64,000 nt of DNA from Hymenobacter taeanensis (GCF_013137895.1 NZ_CP053538.1:3751001-3815000); one strand, 5' to 3'. Positions 1 through 11,713 are shown, counted from the stretch's first letter. The notes: generated by a model from the sequence alone, not told the origin. Numbers and translations: made by a program.

Positions 1-37
1 GCGGAGGTGCCAAGGAAGATATTTTTTCTGAAAAGGG

Positions 38-66
38 TTTGTTTTTCCATTCTAGGTGTATATTTG
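38..66 (+). promoter_or_regulatory. Bacteroidota-type promoter for the tRNA cluster
   Basis: A TTTG at 38-41 and TATATTTG at 59-66 are separated by 17 bases. This matches the Bacteroidota consensus of TTTG at -33 and TAnnTTTG at -7. The start of transcription would fall near 73, about 25 bases before the first tRNA. No coding sequence is apparent in bases 1-97. Confidence 0.7.
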
Positions 67-97
67 CACACCTTTTAGACGGAAAGGGTTTCCCACT

Positions 98-185
98 GGA
101 GAGGTGGGTGAGTGGCTTAAACCAGTAGTTTGCTAAACTGCCGTAGCTCTAAAGGTTACCGGGGGTTCGAATCCCCCCCTCTCCA
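98..185 (+). tRNA. tRNA-Ser (anticodon GCT)
   Basis: A complete class II cloverleaf is visible. Acceptor GGAGAGG (98-104) pairs with CCTCTCC (178-184), followed by A185. The anticodon stem at 125-129 pairs with 137-141 and presents GCT at 132-134, which reads AGC/AGT serine codons. A long variable arm and a T-arm with GTTCGAATC follow. CCA is not encoded. Confidence 0.95.
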
Positions 186-258
186 CTTTGCATGTTGAAT
201 TTTGATTGGTGAATCCTGTGTTCATTCTATATCATCTTTCAGAATTCAACATTTTTTT

Positions 259-332
259 CGGGGTGTAGCGTAGCCCGGTATCGCGCCTGCTTTGGGAGCA
301 GGAGGCCGCAGGTTCGAATCCTGCCACCCCGA
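259..332 (+). tRNA. tRNA-Pro (anticodon TGG)
   Basis: Acceptor CGGGGTG pairs with CACCCCG (325-331), and the discriminator is A332. The anticodon stem CCTGC/GCAGG carries the loop TTTGGGA with anticodon TGG. The T-arm holds GGTTCGAATCC. The cloverleaf is normal and CCA is not encoded. Confidence 0.95.
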
Positions 333-381
333 CACACTGATAGCCGTCAGCCCACCACTGGGCGGGCGGCTATTTGTTTTT

Positions 382-455
382 GACCCCGTAGCTCAGCTGG
401 ATAGAGCATCTGCCTTCTAAGCAGACGGTCATTGGTTCGAATCCAATCGGGGCCA
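382..455 (+). tRNA. tRNA-Arg (anticodon TCT) with an acceptor mismatch
   Basis: The anticodon stem TCTGC/GCAGA carries the loop CTTCTAA with TCT at 416-418, which reads AGA/AGG. The D-arm and T-arm are normal. The acceptor GACCCCG (382-388) faces CGGGGCC (448-454). Six pairs are Watson-Crick, but the second pair is A383 opposite C453. A G at 383 would restore pairing. The gene otherwise looks intact. Confidence 0.93.
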
Positions 456-466
456 CTCTCAGAATC

Positions 467-494
467 AACCACTTAGCAAGAGCGCTGAGTGGTT
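467..494 (+). terminator. Terminator of the tRNA cluster
   Basis: AACCACT and AGTGGTT arms with an inner AGC/GCT pairing form a hairpin that runs into seven or more T residues. It sits 11 bases after tRNA-Arg. Confidence 0.8.
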
Positions 495-835
495 TTTTTG
501 TGTCCGGTGCCCACGATGGTGCCTACAATGCCTTTCCTTTGCCGTCTGTGAAAGATGAGAATCAGGTTTTCCTGAGTCGGCGGGAAACCCTTGGAAAGCG
601 CCGATTGCTTGGCCTAGTCGGAACAGGGAAGGACGCTCAAGGTTGTAGAGCCCAGCCAGTTTGTGGGTCAAGTACTGCCGCGTCTCCTTCTCCCGCCAAA
701 ATTAGGCGGGCTGCGCTTGGCGTGAAAGAGGTAGAAATTTCCTGGAAACAGGACCGCGCAAATTGTTAGCTTGCTCACCTCCCTTCCGGTCAACTACGGG
801 ACGTCGCTTGCGGCGTGCTCCTGCCTTCTGCTGCT
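495..835. other. Intergenic stretch with no convincing gene
   Basis: This 340-base stretch lies between the tRNA terminator and the histidine kinase. Short open frames exist on both strands, but none has recognisable protein character or conserved motifs. No integrase, repeat of the tRNA end or other mobile-element mark was seen. Confidence 0.5.
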
Positions 836-2977
836 ATGCCCTACTTTCTACTGCTCGCGGCCCTGTGGTTGCTGGTTCACCCCGTGGCGGCGGCCCCGCT
901 GCACCCCGACACCGCCGCGCCCCGCCTCACGCGCACGGGTTTGCCGCTCGGTAACGCCTGGCGTTACCATGTCGGCGACAACCCGGCATGGGCCCGGCCT
1001 GACTTCGACGCCAGCGCCTGGGATACCCTCAACCCGACCCGGCCGGGGCGCGAACTGCCGCCGGCCACCCGGGCGGGCGTGTACTGGCTGCGGCGGCGCT
1101 TTCAGCTCAGCGACAGCCTGCGCCAGCAAACCCTGGTGCTGCGGTGCTACCGCCAGGGCGCGGTCGACATCTACCTCAACGGCCGCTTGCTCACCGACAG
1201 CACCCAACGCGCCCGCTCCCGAGGTTTTTTCTTCGTGCCCGGCCTGCTGGAAGTGCCCCGCAATGGGCCCGCCGAGCAAGTGCTGGCCGTACGCTTCGAG
1301 CCCCGGCGGCTGCCCCTGCTGCTGGGGACCGACCGGCTGCCGCCCTTATCGTTGCGGTTGATGTCGCTGCCGGAGCGGGAGCAGCAGGAAAAGTTGTACG
1401 CGCAGCTCGATACCAGCTACTGGGTGGTGGCGACGGTGTTCTTGCTGCTGGCGCTGCTGCACTACACGTTTTACCTCTACAACCCCGGCCAGCCGGCCAA
1501 CCGCGATTTTGCCCGCTACGCCCTATGCTCTTGTCTGGGCCTTTTGTGCGTAAACTTTCAAGCCCAAAGCAACGGGGAGCTGCCCTCGTGGAAGTGGGGC
1601 CTCGCCGTGTCGGTGGTTCAGTTTTCGCTGATATTTCTCGGGCACCTGTGCAATGTGCGGGCCGTGTACCGCTTGTTCGGCTTTCGGCCTGGCCGCGTTT
1701 TCGCGGGTTTGGTCGTGAGCGGGGCGCTGCTGCTGCTGGCCCAGGAGCTGACCCTGATTTCGCCGTGGTACCTACTGCCCTACCTGCTGTTTGCAGTCCT
1801 GGTGCTGGCCGAAGAGCTGCGCCTAACCGTCCAGGCGCTGCGGCAGCGGCGGCGGGGGGCGCGCGTTATCGCTGGGGGCTACGCCGGGGGGCTGCTCGTC
1901 GTCTTGCTCTGCCTGGGCTTGCAAACGCTGGACGTGCGCTTGCCTGTGCTGGCTAATAACCTGCTGCTGCTGTTTGGCGTCCTGCTGCCCGGGCTGGGCA
2001 TCTCCCTCTTTCTGGCCCGCGAGTTTGCCCTCGACGCGCAGGAGCTGCAAGTGCAGCTGGCTGAAGTGCAGCGCCTCTCGGCTCAGACCCTGGCCCAGGC
2101 CGAGGAAAAGCAGACCCTGCTGGCGCGCCAGAACGAAACGCTGGAAACCCAAGTCGCGCAGCGCACCGGCGAGCTGCAACGCTCCCTCACGGACCTGCGT
2201 GCCACCCAGGCCCAACTAATTCAGAAAGAGAAAATGGCGAGCCTGGGCGAGCTCACCGCGGGCATCGCCCACGAGATTCAGAACCCGCTCAATTTTGTCA
2301 ACAACTTCTCCGAGGTATCCGCTGAGCTGGTAGCTGAACTCCAGGAAGCGCAAGCGGGAGGCGACAGCGAAGAGGTTAGCGCCCTGGCCGAGGATTTGGC
2401 GCAGAATCTGGGCAAAATTCAGCACCACGGCCGGCGGGCGTCCGGTATTGTGCGGGGCATGTTGGAACATTCGCGCGCCAGCACCGGCGAGCGGGCCCCA
2501 ACGGACCTGAACGCGTTGGCCGATGAGTACCTGCGCCTGGCCTACCAGGGCCTGCGGGCCAAGGACAAGAGCTTCAACGCCGCCCTGCACACGGACTTCG
2601 CCCCTGGGCTGCCGCTGGTCGAGGCTGTGGCCGGCGACGTGGGGCGGGTGCTGCTCAACCTGTTCAACAACGCCTTCTACGCCGTGCAGCAGCGCCAGCA
2701 AGCGGGGGAGGCCGGTTTCGCGCCCACCGTTCGGGTGTCGACGCAGCGGGTGAACGGGCGCCTGGCCATCCGGGTGCAGGACAATGGCACGGGCATGAGC
2801 CCAGAGGTGCAGCAAAAGATCTTCCAGCCCTTCTTCACGACCAAGCCCACAGGGGAGGGCACCGGCCTGGGCTTGTCCTTGAGCCACGACATCATCACCC
2901 AGGGCCATGGCGGTACTCTCGCCGTCGAGAGCCAAGCAGGGCGAGGCTCCACGTTCACGATTTCTTTTCCCTATTAG
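836..2977 (+). CDS. Membrane sensor histidine kinase
   Basis: This 713-residue protein is a two-component sensor kinase. The ATG at 836 is preferred over an upstream GTG at 815 because it opens directly with a signal peptide (residues about 1-20, ending VAAAPL). An extracytoplasmic sandwich-like domain follows (about 20-180; contains VYWLRRRF and IYLNGRLL). A block of about seven membrane helices comes next (about 195-395), resembling the 7TMR-DISM layout, then a coiled coil. The catalytic core has an H-box with phospho-acceptor His479 in TAGIAHEIQNPLNF, an N-box (LLNLFNNAFYAV), and G-boxes DNGTGM and GEGTGLGLSLS. There is no response regulator next to it, so the partner and signal are unknown. 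Its base composition is distinctly GC-rich compared with the downstream island. Confidence 0.9.
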   Translation: MPYFLLLAALWLLVHPVAAAPLHPDTAAPRLTRTGLPLGNAWRYHVGDNPAWARPDFDASAWDTLNPTRPGRELPPATRAGVYWLRRRFQLSDSLRQQTLVLRCYRQGAVDIYLNGRLLTDSTQRARSRGFFFVPGLLEVPRNGPAEQVLAVRFEPRRLPLLLGTDRLPPLSLRLMSLPEREQQEKLYAQLDTSYWVVATVFLLLALLHYTFYLYNPGQPANRDFARYALCSCLGLLCVNFQAQSNGELPSWKWGLAVSVVQFSLIFLGHLCNVRAVYRLFGFRPGRVFAGLVVSGALLLLAQELTLISPWYLLPYLLFAVLVLAEELRLTVQALRQRRRGARVIAGGYAGGLLVVLLCLGLQTLDVRLPVLANNLLLLFGVLLPGLGISLFLAREFALDAQELQVQLAEVQRLSAQTLAQAEEKQTLLARQNETLETQVAQRTGELQRSLTDLRATQAQLIQKEKMASLGELTAGIAHEIQNPLNFVNNFSEVSAELVAELQEAQAGGDSEEVSALAEDLAQNLGKIQHHGRRASGIVRGMLEHSRASTGERAPTDLNALADEYLRLAYQGLRAKDKSFNAALHTDFAPGLPLVEAVAGDVGRVLLNLFNNAFYAVQQRQQAGEAGFAPTVRVSTQRVNGRLAIRVQDNGTGMSPEVQQKIFQPFFTTKPTGEGTGLGLSLSHDIITQGHGGTLAVESQAGRGSTFTISFPY

Positions 2978-2986
2978 CCCCAGAAG

Positions 2987-3019
2987 AACCCGCCCGGCGC
3001 TAGACAGACCGGACGGGTT
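2987..3019 (+). terminator. Hairpin after the histidine kinase
   Basis: AACCCGCCCGG at 2987-2997 and CCGGACGGGTT at 3009-3019 pair with one mismatch, 10 bases after the stop codon. No T-run follows, so it is a terminator candidate only. Confidence 0.45.
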
Positions 3020-3177
3020 GCTATGGATACGCGATTGATCAGCTCAGATTCTGGGCTTATACTCCGGAAGCTAACTGCGCGATACTTGGAACCTGTTACC
3101 TTAAGGTAGGTCTGTTGCCAGAAGTGAAGCCGCAACCACATTAACTCGCTTACCACAGAATAGAAGTAGTATAAGAT

Positions 3178-3420
3178 ATGGGAGTAATGAAAAATGTACC
3201 GGCAGTTGCCGTGCTTCTCCTGACTACTGGAGTAGTGCTACTCAATGCAGTTAGTGACGTACAAGCTAGGCAAGACGCTATTGCGTTACAGGATGCCATT
3301 GGCTTAGACAAAGCTCTGTGGAGGAGCAATTCACTCGGCTATAATGGATTTAGAACCAAAACGGTTGAACGATTTTCGAGCAGTTTAAGCCTTTGTCAAA
3401 ACCATTCCAAAAATCGGTGA
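3178..3420 (+). CDS. Hypothetical short protein, possibly a gene remnant
   Basis: An 80-residue frame starts with a plausible signal or membrane segment (AVAVLLLTTGVVLLNAV, residues about 9-25). It then loses protein-like character after about residue 55. A different frame of the same strand is open from about 3391 to 3532 and reads as ordinary protein (it contains IPKIGEVLANHI). This suggests a decayed or frameshifted gene. No family is recognised. It lies in an AT-richer island. It may not be expressed. Confidence 0.3.
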   Translation: MGVMKNVPAVAVLLLTTGVVLLNAVSDVQARQDAIALQDAIGLDKALWRSNSLGYNGFRTKTVERFSSSLSLCQNHSKNR

Positions 3421-3532
3421 AGTATTGGCCAATCATATACGCCAAAGCGGTGATAAGGCTGAAGTATATAGACATCATGTAGAGTGCGAGAGAGTATCTT
3501 ACGCTGGAAAAATAGCTGTGAATTTCTCATGA

Positions 3533-3909
3533 TCTATTACTGAGATGGTAAAGTTGCCTCTACCATATGGGCTGTATTTTAATAGCGCCATGTAAATAAA
3601 AATTACGCTATATCTGTTAATCAGTTGGCACTCGGATGTGCACTACTATGAATGGTTATAGCTAGTATAGGTAACTATTAGTAGTGTTTTACTATTCTGT
3701 GAGCCAGTTCATTATGGGATAGGGTACCGCTATCAGCAACAGCAATATCATGGTAATATGCAGTCCTTGCAATACGCCAAATTGGATTGATTATTCAGGC
3801 TGTAATAAGTCTAATATAAATATATGACTCCCTATGACGGCTATTTTTTACTCATTACCGGTGTAAGTATGCTATATATGCCTTTTATAACATCATTATT
3901 ACTGACTAA
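3533..3909. other. AT-rich intergenic stretch
   Basis: About 380 bases with no supported gene, RNA or strong hairpin. It is noticeably AT-richer than the flanking housekeeping regions and leads into the acyltransferase gene. TA-rich stretches could hold promoters, but none matches TTTG-N17-21-TAnnTTTG clearly. Confidence 0.45.
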
Positions 3910-5160
3910 ATGGTGCTCAATAGCAAGGAGAGAGCTTCAATCAATTACAATTTAGAAGCTTTGCGAGGCCTCGCTGCCAGCATGGTTGTTTGGCATCATG
4001 TTATCGTTCACCCGCAGCAATTAGATCCCGTCTATATTCCAACGGGAGTAGCTGCTTTTAATGCCCCCGGACACTTTGCTGTATTAATCTTCTTCCTACT
4101 CTCAGGGTTTGTGATTGGTAAGAGTCAGCCTGAACCTTTGCAACGTACTGGGGTCGCTACGTATTTGCGGAAGCGGTTTGTACGTCTCTATCCCATCTAT
4201 TTACTAGCCATATTGGCTGGGGTTGTGGCAGCAGGGTTTCGGGTGCCTCTGATTACAATTGGGCAGCACATGCTGTTTTTACAGGGGTGGGGCGCTCCTG
4301 TTATATTCGAAAACAATCCTCTCTGGAGCCTGCAGCATGAAGTGCTTTTTTACCTAGCATTTATACCGCTCTCCATCTACAGCGCACGCCCGTGGGTTGT
4401 CGCCCTTGTTTCAGCAGCACTCAGCTTATTTCTGCTTATACTCAACCCTGATGGAGCAGGAGCAGCTGTAGCGCAATACCTAATTGGCTTTGCTTTCTGG
4501 GCCACGGGGTGGACACTGTCTACGCTAACATGTACGGAAGTGCCTGCGCCATCTCCCCGCTTGTTAAGCGCATTCCTACTGATGCTCGGCATTGAGTACC
4601 TAAATCCATTAACTACTGTCGCAAGCAGAATAGTACTCTGGTTACAAGTGCATCAAATAACTGATACCACTAACTGGATGACCTTTCTTATCAGGGCAAT
4701 TGATTACGCTTCCTTACCCTATGCGGCTCTGATTGTTGTAGTTGCGGCCAGCCGCCTCAGTCCTGGGTTGCGAGTGGCTTCGCTTTTACTTCAAATTCTG
4801 CCTCTAGTTGGCGTTATCAACACTATTCGGTATTGGGCTGATCCGGGAGTCCATAGTTCTTTACTGCCCTGCCTGTTTTATTTAGTCAGTTTAGTGTTTT
4901 ACTTTTTGCCCGATCGAGTACTCCCAGCGTTTTCCCGCACTACGGTACAGTGCTTGGCCTTCTTGGGCGCCTTTTCTTACGGGCTGTATGTGATTCACTT
5001 CCCGATCTTAGTTGCCTTTCACAACATACCTTTCTTTGCTGGAACTCCCGCGTCATTTATCGTGCGTGCAACTCTATATATACCTCTAGCCTTCGCTGTT
5101 GGCTACTGGCTTGACAAACGCTTTCAACCTTGGGTTAAGAACAAAATTGAAGCATTGTAG
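3910..5160 (+). CDS. Acyltransferase 3 family membrane protein
   Basis: This 416-residue protein with about ten predicted membrane helices belongs to the acyltransferase-3 (OafA/YrhL-like) family. Members transfer acetyl or other acyl groups to sugars of lipopolysaccharide, exopolysaccharide or antibiotics at the inner membrane. It opens with the family signature LEALRGLAASMVVWHH, in which the first His of WHH is the conserved functional residue. It also has a LRKRFVRLYPIYLLAI segment and FLLSGFVIG. Length is typical. The gene stands alone with AT-rich flanks and a strong terminator behind it. Codon use is AT-richer than in gyrB or the che genes, which suggests acquisition from elsewhere. The substrate cannot be told from sequence. 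Confidence 0.88.
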   Translation: MVLNSKERASINYNLEALRGLAASMVVWHHVIVHPQQLDPVYIPTGVAAFNAPGHFAVLIFFLLSGFVIGKSQPEPLQRTGVATYLRKRFVRLYPIYLLAILAGVVAAGFRVPLITIGQHMLFLQGWGAPVIFENNPLWSLQHEVLFYLAFIPLSIYSARPWVVALVSAALSLFLLILNPDGAGAAVAQYLIGFAFWATGWTLSTLTCTEVPAPSPRLLSAFLLMLGIEYLNPLTTVASRIVLWLQVHQITDTTNWMTFLIRAIDYASLPYAALIVVVAASRLSPGLRVASLLLQILPLVGVINTIRYWADPGVHSSLLPCLFYLVSLVFYFLPDRVLPAFSRTTVQCLAFLGAFSYGLYVIHFPILVAFHNIPFFAGTPASFIVRATLYIPLAFAVGYWLDKRFQPWVKNKIEAL

Positions 5161-5193
5161 CACGCTTAAGAAATTGCTCGATGTTAGAATAGT

Positions 5194-5228
5194 AAAAGTC
5201 CTGACCACAGCAAATAGTCAGGACTTTT
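5194..5228 (+). terminator. Terminator of the acyltransferase gene
   Basis: Perfect 12-base arms AAAAGTCCTGAC and GTCAGGACTTTT with an 11-base loop form a strong hairpin with an A-run before and a T-run at the end. It starts 34 bases after the stop codon and could work in both directions. Confidence 0.85.
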
Positions 5229-7786
<2,558 letters not shown>

Positions 7787-7792
7787 GCACGA

Positions 7793-7821
7793 AAAGGCCC
7801 GCTGCAAAGCGGGCCTTTTTT
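7793..7821 (+). terminator. Terminator of gyrB
   Basis: AAGGCCCGCT and AGCGGGCCTT arms with a GCAA tetraloop are followed by a T-run. The hairpin lies just after the gyrB stop codon at 7786. Confidence 0.92.
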
Positions 7822-7839
7822 ATTTCCTTGGGCCGCATC

Positions 7840-8223
7840 ATGCTGCGACAACTAATTTCTTCCGGGGCCCCCTGGGAACCCATAGTGGGTTACTCTCGGG
7901 CTGTGCGTGTTGGCAATGTGGTAGAGGTGGCGGGCACCACTGCTCAGGACGGAGATACCATTACGGGGGATGATGCGTACACGCAGGCCAAGCGTGTACT
8001 GGAGAAAATAGGCTTGGCTCTGCAGGAAGCCGGGGCCGACTTCGAACACGTGGTCCGGACCCGAATTTACCTGACCGATATTGCCAGCTGGGAGGCGGTA
8101 GGAAAAGCTCACGGAGAAGTATTCCACTCCATTCGGCCAACCTCCACCATGCTGGCAGTGAAAGCCTTAATTGATCCGCGCTTGTTGGTGGAGATAGAAG
8201 CCACCGCTATTATTCCAGAATAG
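7840..8223 (+). CDS. RidA (YjgF/UK114) family protein
   Basis: This 127-residue protein is of the RidA family. Characterised members hydrolyse reactive enamine/imine intermediates released by PLP enzymes; other branches have different or unknown roles. The ATG at 7840 is preferred over a TTG four codons upstream that falls against the gyrB terminator. Visible family features are the N-terminal [20 protein letters not shown], the helix with [17 protein letters not shown], and the C-terminal [16 protein letters not shown]. The last of these includes the Arg that binds the substrate carboxylate in active RidA. Start and stop lie tightly between the gyrB terminator and ppk1, 52 bases before the latter. 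Confidence 0.9.
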   Translation: MLRQLISSGAPWEPIVGYSRAVRVGNVVEVAGTTAQDGDTITGDDAYTQAKRVLEKIGLALQEAGADFEHVVRTRIYLTDIASWEAVGKAHGEVFHSIRPTSTMLAVKALIDPRLLVEIEATAIIPE

Positions 8224-8275
8224 ATTTACTACTGAGGCCATTTGCTCGTATTTTGTTTGGCCTTTCCTTCGCTCT

Positions 8276-10558
8276 ATGAAACTCTTCAAGTCTGCCGACC
8301 TTATTCGCAAAAGCAAGTACATCAGCCGCGACCTGAGCTGGCTGCGGTTTAATTACCGCGTGCTAGACCAGGCCAAGGACGCTGGCCGGTCGTTGTTTGA
8401 CCGGTTGCGGTTCATGGCCATTACCTCTTCGAACCTCGACGAATTCTTCATGATTCGGGTGGGCTCGTTATATAATTATCTCGATTACGGTAAGGAGCGC
8501 GTAGATTACTCAGGCCTACGTGAGTTGCCCTTCCGCCGGAAGCTGCTGGACTTCGCGCACCGTTTCGTGAACGATCAGTCAATGACTTACTTGAACGAGT
8601 TGAAGCCCTTGTTTGAGAAGAACGGCTTTAATGTGCTCAAGATGTCGGAGCTGACGGAGCTGGAGCTGAAGAAGGCTGATGGCTACTTCAAGAATACCAT
8701 CTTCCCGCTGCTCACGCCCATGGTCTACGACTCATATCATGGCTTCCCGCTGATGATGAACTCTATGCTCATCTTTGGGGTGGTGACGCGCTCAGGTGGA
8801 GGTGATGCCGAGGCGGAGAAAGGGCAGGAGCGCCTCACCTTTGTGCAGATTCCCCAGAACTTATCCAGGTTTTTTGAGCTAACGCGTAAGGATAAGGTCA
8901 TCTTTGTGCCGATTGAGGAAATCGTGCGCGCCAACTTGCCTAAGCTTTTCCGCAACGTTGAAATAGTATCAGCTGATCTGTTCCGAATTACCCGAAACGG
9001 GGACTTTACGCTGGAAGAGTCCGATGATATCGATGTTGACTTTATCAAGGAAATTCAGCTGGGGCTAAAAACCCGCAAGAAGGGCCGCGTGGTGCGCCTG
9101 GAAGTGGAGCCCAATTCCTCAGCGGCCCTAACGGGGGTGCTGAAGGAGCGCTGGAACATTGATAACGGCAACGTTTTCGTTATCAACTCCCTCATCGATT
9201 TGAAGGGGCTATTGCAGATTCTGAAGCACCCGAACTTCCGCGGCAAGGGAGCTAAGATGCCTGCGCCGGTGCTACCCCTGAGCTTACCGGAAGGGGTGGA
9301 GGAAAACATGTTTGAGTACCTCAAAACGCATGATGTACTCCTGCACCACCCCTACAACAGCATTGAGCCCGTGGTGGCCCTGCTGGAGAAAGCCGCCGAA
9401 GACCCCCACGTGCTGGGGATTAAGCAGACTATCTATCGGCTGGCCGACGATTCCCGCGTGACGGCGGCCCTGCTGAAGGCTGCCGAGAATGGCAAACACG
9501 TCTCGGTGCTGTTTGAGGTAAAAGCGCGTTTTGATGAGGAGCGCAACATCCGGGAAGGTGCCCGACTGGAAAAGGCGGGCTGCTTCGTGATTTATGGGGT
9601 GAGCAAATACAAGACGCACACCAAAATGCTCATGATCATCCGGAAGGAAGGCGAGAAGGTAACGCGTTACGTGCATATCGGGTCGGGAAACTACAATGAG
9701 CAAACCTCCCGCATCTACACCGATGTGAGCCTGCTTACCACTAATGATGTGTATGGCCACGACGTGTCGGAGTTCTTCAACGTAATCACGGGTCACTCAC
9801 AACCCGATGATTACGAGTACCTGATAACGGCGCCAAAGGATATGCGCCAGCAACTTATCTCACTGATTAGGGAAGAAGTACGCAACGCCAAGAAGGGGCT
9901 CCCCAGCGGCATTGTGATGAAGATGAACTCCCTGGAAGACCGGGAGATGATGGATGAGTTTTACCGCGCCTCTAAGGCAGGGGTGCCCATTCGCTTCATT
10001 GTGCGCGGCATCTGCTGCCTGCGGCCCGGTAGGCCCGGTCTGAGTGAGAACATTGAAGTGCGCAGCATTGTGGGCGACTTCCTGGAGCACTCCCGCATGT
10101 TCTACTTCCACCAGGCCGGCGACCCAAAGGTGTACGCTGGCTCCGCCGACCTGATGGTGCGCTCCTTTGACCGGCGCATTGAGGCCTTGTTCCTGATTGT
10201 GAACCCGCAGCTAAAGCGCGAGGCTATCAATATCCTGTACTTCAACCTCAAAGACAATCAGAATACTTACCTCATGCGCGAGGACGGGGCTTACATCCGG
10301 CGCCAGCCCACCGAAGATGAGCCCGTGTTCAACGTGCACAAGGAGTTCTACCAACGCAACTTTGGGATGGTAGCCGAAACGGCGCTCTACGACGAATACT
10401 TGTGCCGGGCAGAGGTATCCGCAATCCGGGGTACCGGCGATGGGCAGGAATCGGTGCCAGCAGATGACCGCCCCAATGCCCCCGACCCCGCCGACACCGA
10501 GCCGGAGCAACCCGTGCCAGTTGATTTAGGTGGCGAAGAGCTGCCCCTGGGCGCCTAG
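8276..10558 (+). CDS. ppk1: Polyphosphate kinase 1
   Basis: This 760-residue enzyme makes inorganic polyphosphate from ATP through a phosphohistidine intermediate. The N-terminal domain has the family signature RDLSWLRFNYRVL. The two phospholipase D-like C-terminal domains carry the catalytic histidines: His448 in KTHTKM (the autophosphorylated residue by alignment) and His605 in FLEHSRM. SSNLDEFFMIRVGSL and GSGNYNE are further family motifs. The last 60 or so residues are an acidic, proline-rich tail (DRPNAPDPADTEPEQP) beyond the usual core. It converges with ppx across a shared terminator, so synthesis and breakdown genes for polyphosphate lie end to end. Confidence 0.97.
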   Translation: MKLFKSADLIRKSKYISRDLSWLRFNYRVLDQAKDAGRSLFDRLRFMAITSSNLDEFFMIRVGSLYNYLDYGKERVDYSGLRELPFRRKLLDFAHRFVNDQSMTYLNELKPLFEKNGFNVLKMSELTELELKKADGYFKNTIFPLLTPMVYDSYHGFPLMMNSMLIFGVVTRSGGGDAEAEKGQERLTFVQIPQNLSRFFELTRKDKVIFVPIEEIVRANLPKLFRNVEIVSADLFRITRNGDFTLEESDDIDVDFIKEIQLGLKTRKKGRVVRLEVEPNSSAALTGVLKERWNIDNGNVFVINSLIDLKGLLQILKHPNFRGKGAKMPAPVLPLSLPEGVEENMFEYLKTHDVLLHHPYNSIEPVVALLEKAAEDPHVLGIKQTIYRLADDSRVTAALLKAAENGKHVSVLFEVKARFDEERNIREGARLEKAGCFVIYGVSKYKTHTKMLMIIRKEGEKVTRYVHIGSGNYNEQTSRIYTDVSLLTTNDVYGHDVSEFFNVITGHSQPDDYEYLITAPKDMRQQLISLIREEVRNAKKGLPSGIVMKMNSLEDREMMDEFYRASKAGVPIRFIVRGICCLRPGRPGLSENIEVRSIVGDFLEHSRMFYFHQAGDPKVYAGSADLMVRSFDRRIEALFLIVNPQLKREAINILYFNLKDNQNTYLMREDGAYIRRQPTEDEPVFNVHKEFYQRNFGMVAETALYDEYLCRAEVSAIRGTGDGQESVPADDRPNAPDPADTEPEQPVPVDLGGEELPLGA

Positions 10559-10573
10559 GCCAGTCAGAGCAAT

Positions 10574-10619
10574 AGAGCTAAAAAAGTCCTCCCAGTTATG
10601 GGAGGACTTTTTTAGCTCT
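10574..10619. terminator. Bidirectional terminator between ppk1 and ppx
   Basis: A near-perfect 20-base inverted repeat (AGAGCTAAAAAAGTCCTCCC and its complement) surrounds a short loop. Its A-run and T-run on opposite sides let it stop transcripts from both genes. Confidence 0.92.
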
Positions 10620-10631
10620 AGGCGACTAAGG

Positions 10632-11627
10632 CTACTCTATTTCGGTGGGCCGAGCCTGGACGGTGGGATGGGGAAAGCCCGGTGTATGGTCATTCTTGGG
10701 CCGGAAGTCCTCGAAATGGTCTTCAAACAGCGTTTGTAGCATACCATCCTTTAGGCCTATATCTGGAACAATCATTTGGCTGATGTTGGCCCACTCCATA
10801 GCCGAGAGATAAATCTGGCCGGCAGGTACAATCACATCAGCACGGTCGGGGTTAAGGAGAGCTACGTTCACGCGCTCATCCATGGTCATGCTGGTGAGCT
10901 GCTCCAGAATGGTAGCTATGCGCCGCCGCGTGACGGGTTTATCTACCGAGGGCTGGGCCATGCTGTAGAGCTTATTAATGTTGCCACCGGTACCAATGGC
11001 CCTCGACACGTGGTAGCGGCGGCCATTTTCCTTCACCCAGTCTTCCATGCGCTGCCAGGTTTCGTTCTGAGCCTCAGTGCTGGCCAGGCCAGATTCTGCC
11101 TGCTGCATGCGCCGGATAGAGCCAACCTCAAATGACTGCGAGGCTACTTTGCGCCGGTTATGGTAAATGTTGAACTCGGTGCTACCGCCGCCCACATCAA
11201 TGTGGAGATAGTGCTTGTTGTCTTCGAGGAGATGCTCAATTACGCGGTTGATGTACGCGGCCTCGGCCTGGCCATCAATTACCTGCACCGTCATGCCCAG
11301 CTCCTGCTGAATACGCTCGGCTACCTCTTGGCCGTTGCGGGCAGTGCGCATGGCAGAGGTAGCACACACCAAATAGTGGTTGGGAGCTACGTCGTGCACC
11401 TCCATGAGGAGGCGCAGGGCGTGCAGGAACTTGATAAACTTCTGTTGCTTTTTCTCTGAAATCTCGCCGGTGGCAAACACATCTTCGCCAAGCCGAAGAG
11501 GGTAGCGTACATATTCCACACGCTTGAGGCGATACCGGTCGCCGTAGTGTAGCACCGCCGAAATCTGGCAGCGCACGGCATTCGACCCAATATCAATGGC
11601 AGCTAATTTCAGAAGCGGATATTCCAT
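10632..11627 (-). CDS. ppx: Exopolyphosphatase (Ppx/GppA family)
   Basis: This 331-residue member of the ASKHA-fold Ppx/GppA family removes terminal phosphates from polyphosphate or from pppGpp. The first phosphate-binding motif is AAIDIGSNAVRCQI near the start. The second is IDVGGGSTEF near residue 160. CATSAMRTARN and GSIRRMQQ are other family motifs. It has only the two N-terminal domains and lacks the C-terminal HD-like extension of E. coli Ppx, which is usual for Bacteroidota members. Polyphosphate and pppGpp activities cannot be separated from sequence, but the convergent ppk1 favours polyphosphate. Confidence 0.93.
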   Translation of the reverse strand: MEYPLLKLAAIDIGSNAVRCQISAVLHYGDRYRLKRVEYVRYPLRLGEDVFATGEISEKKQQKFIKFLHALRLLMEVHDVAPNHYLVCATSAMRTARNGQEVAERIQQELGMTVQVIDGQAEAAYINRVIEHLLEDNKHYLHIDVGGGSTEFNIYHNRRKVASQSFEVGSIRRMQQAESGLASTEAQNETWQRMEDWVKENGRRYHVSRAIGTGGNINKLYSMAQPSVDKPVTRRRIATILEQLTSMTMDERVNVALLNPDRADVIVPAGQIYLSAMEWANISQMIVPDIGLKDGMLQTLFEDHFEDFRPKNDHTPGFPHPTVQARPTEIE

Positions 11628-11713
11628 CGGCAGAAGGGATGAGGAAGAAGATGGATCAAATATAGCCTTTACAAGTGGGTACCGCAGTTTGTAAACACCT
11701 GGCTGAAAGCAGT

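Noticed and set aside
382..760. Integration site of a mobile element at tRNA-Arg
   Set aside because: No integrase gene and no repeat of the tRNA 3' end were found downstream.
500..769. Short frames on both strands after the tRNA terminator
   Set aside because: They include parts of the terminator and have no protein-like character or start context.
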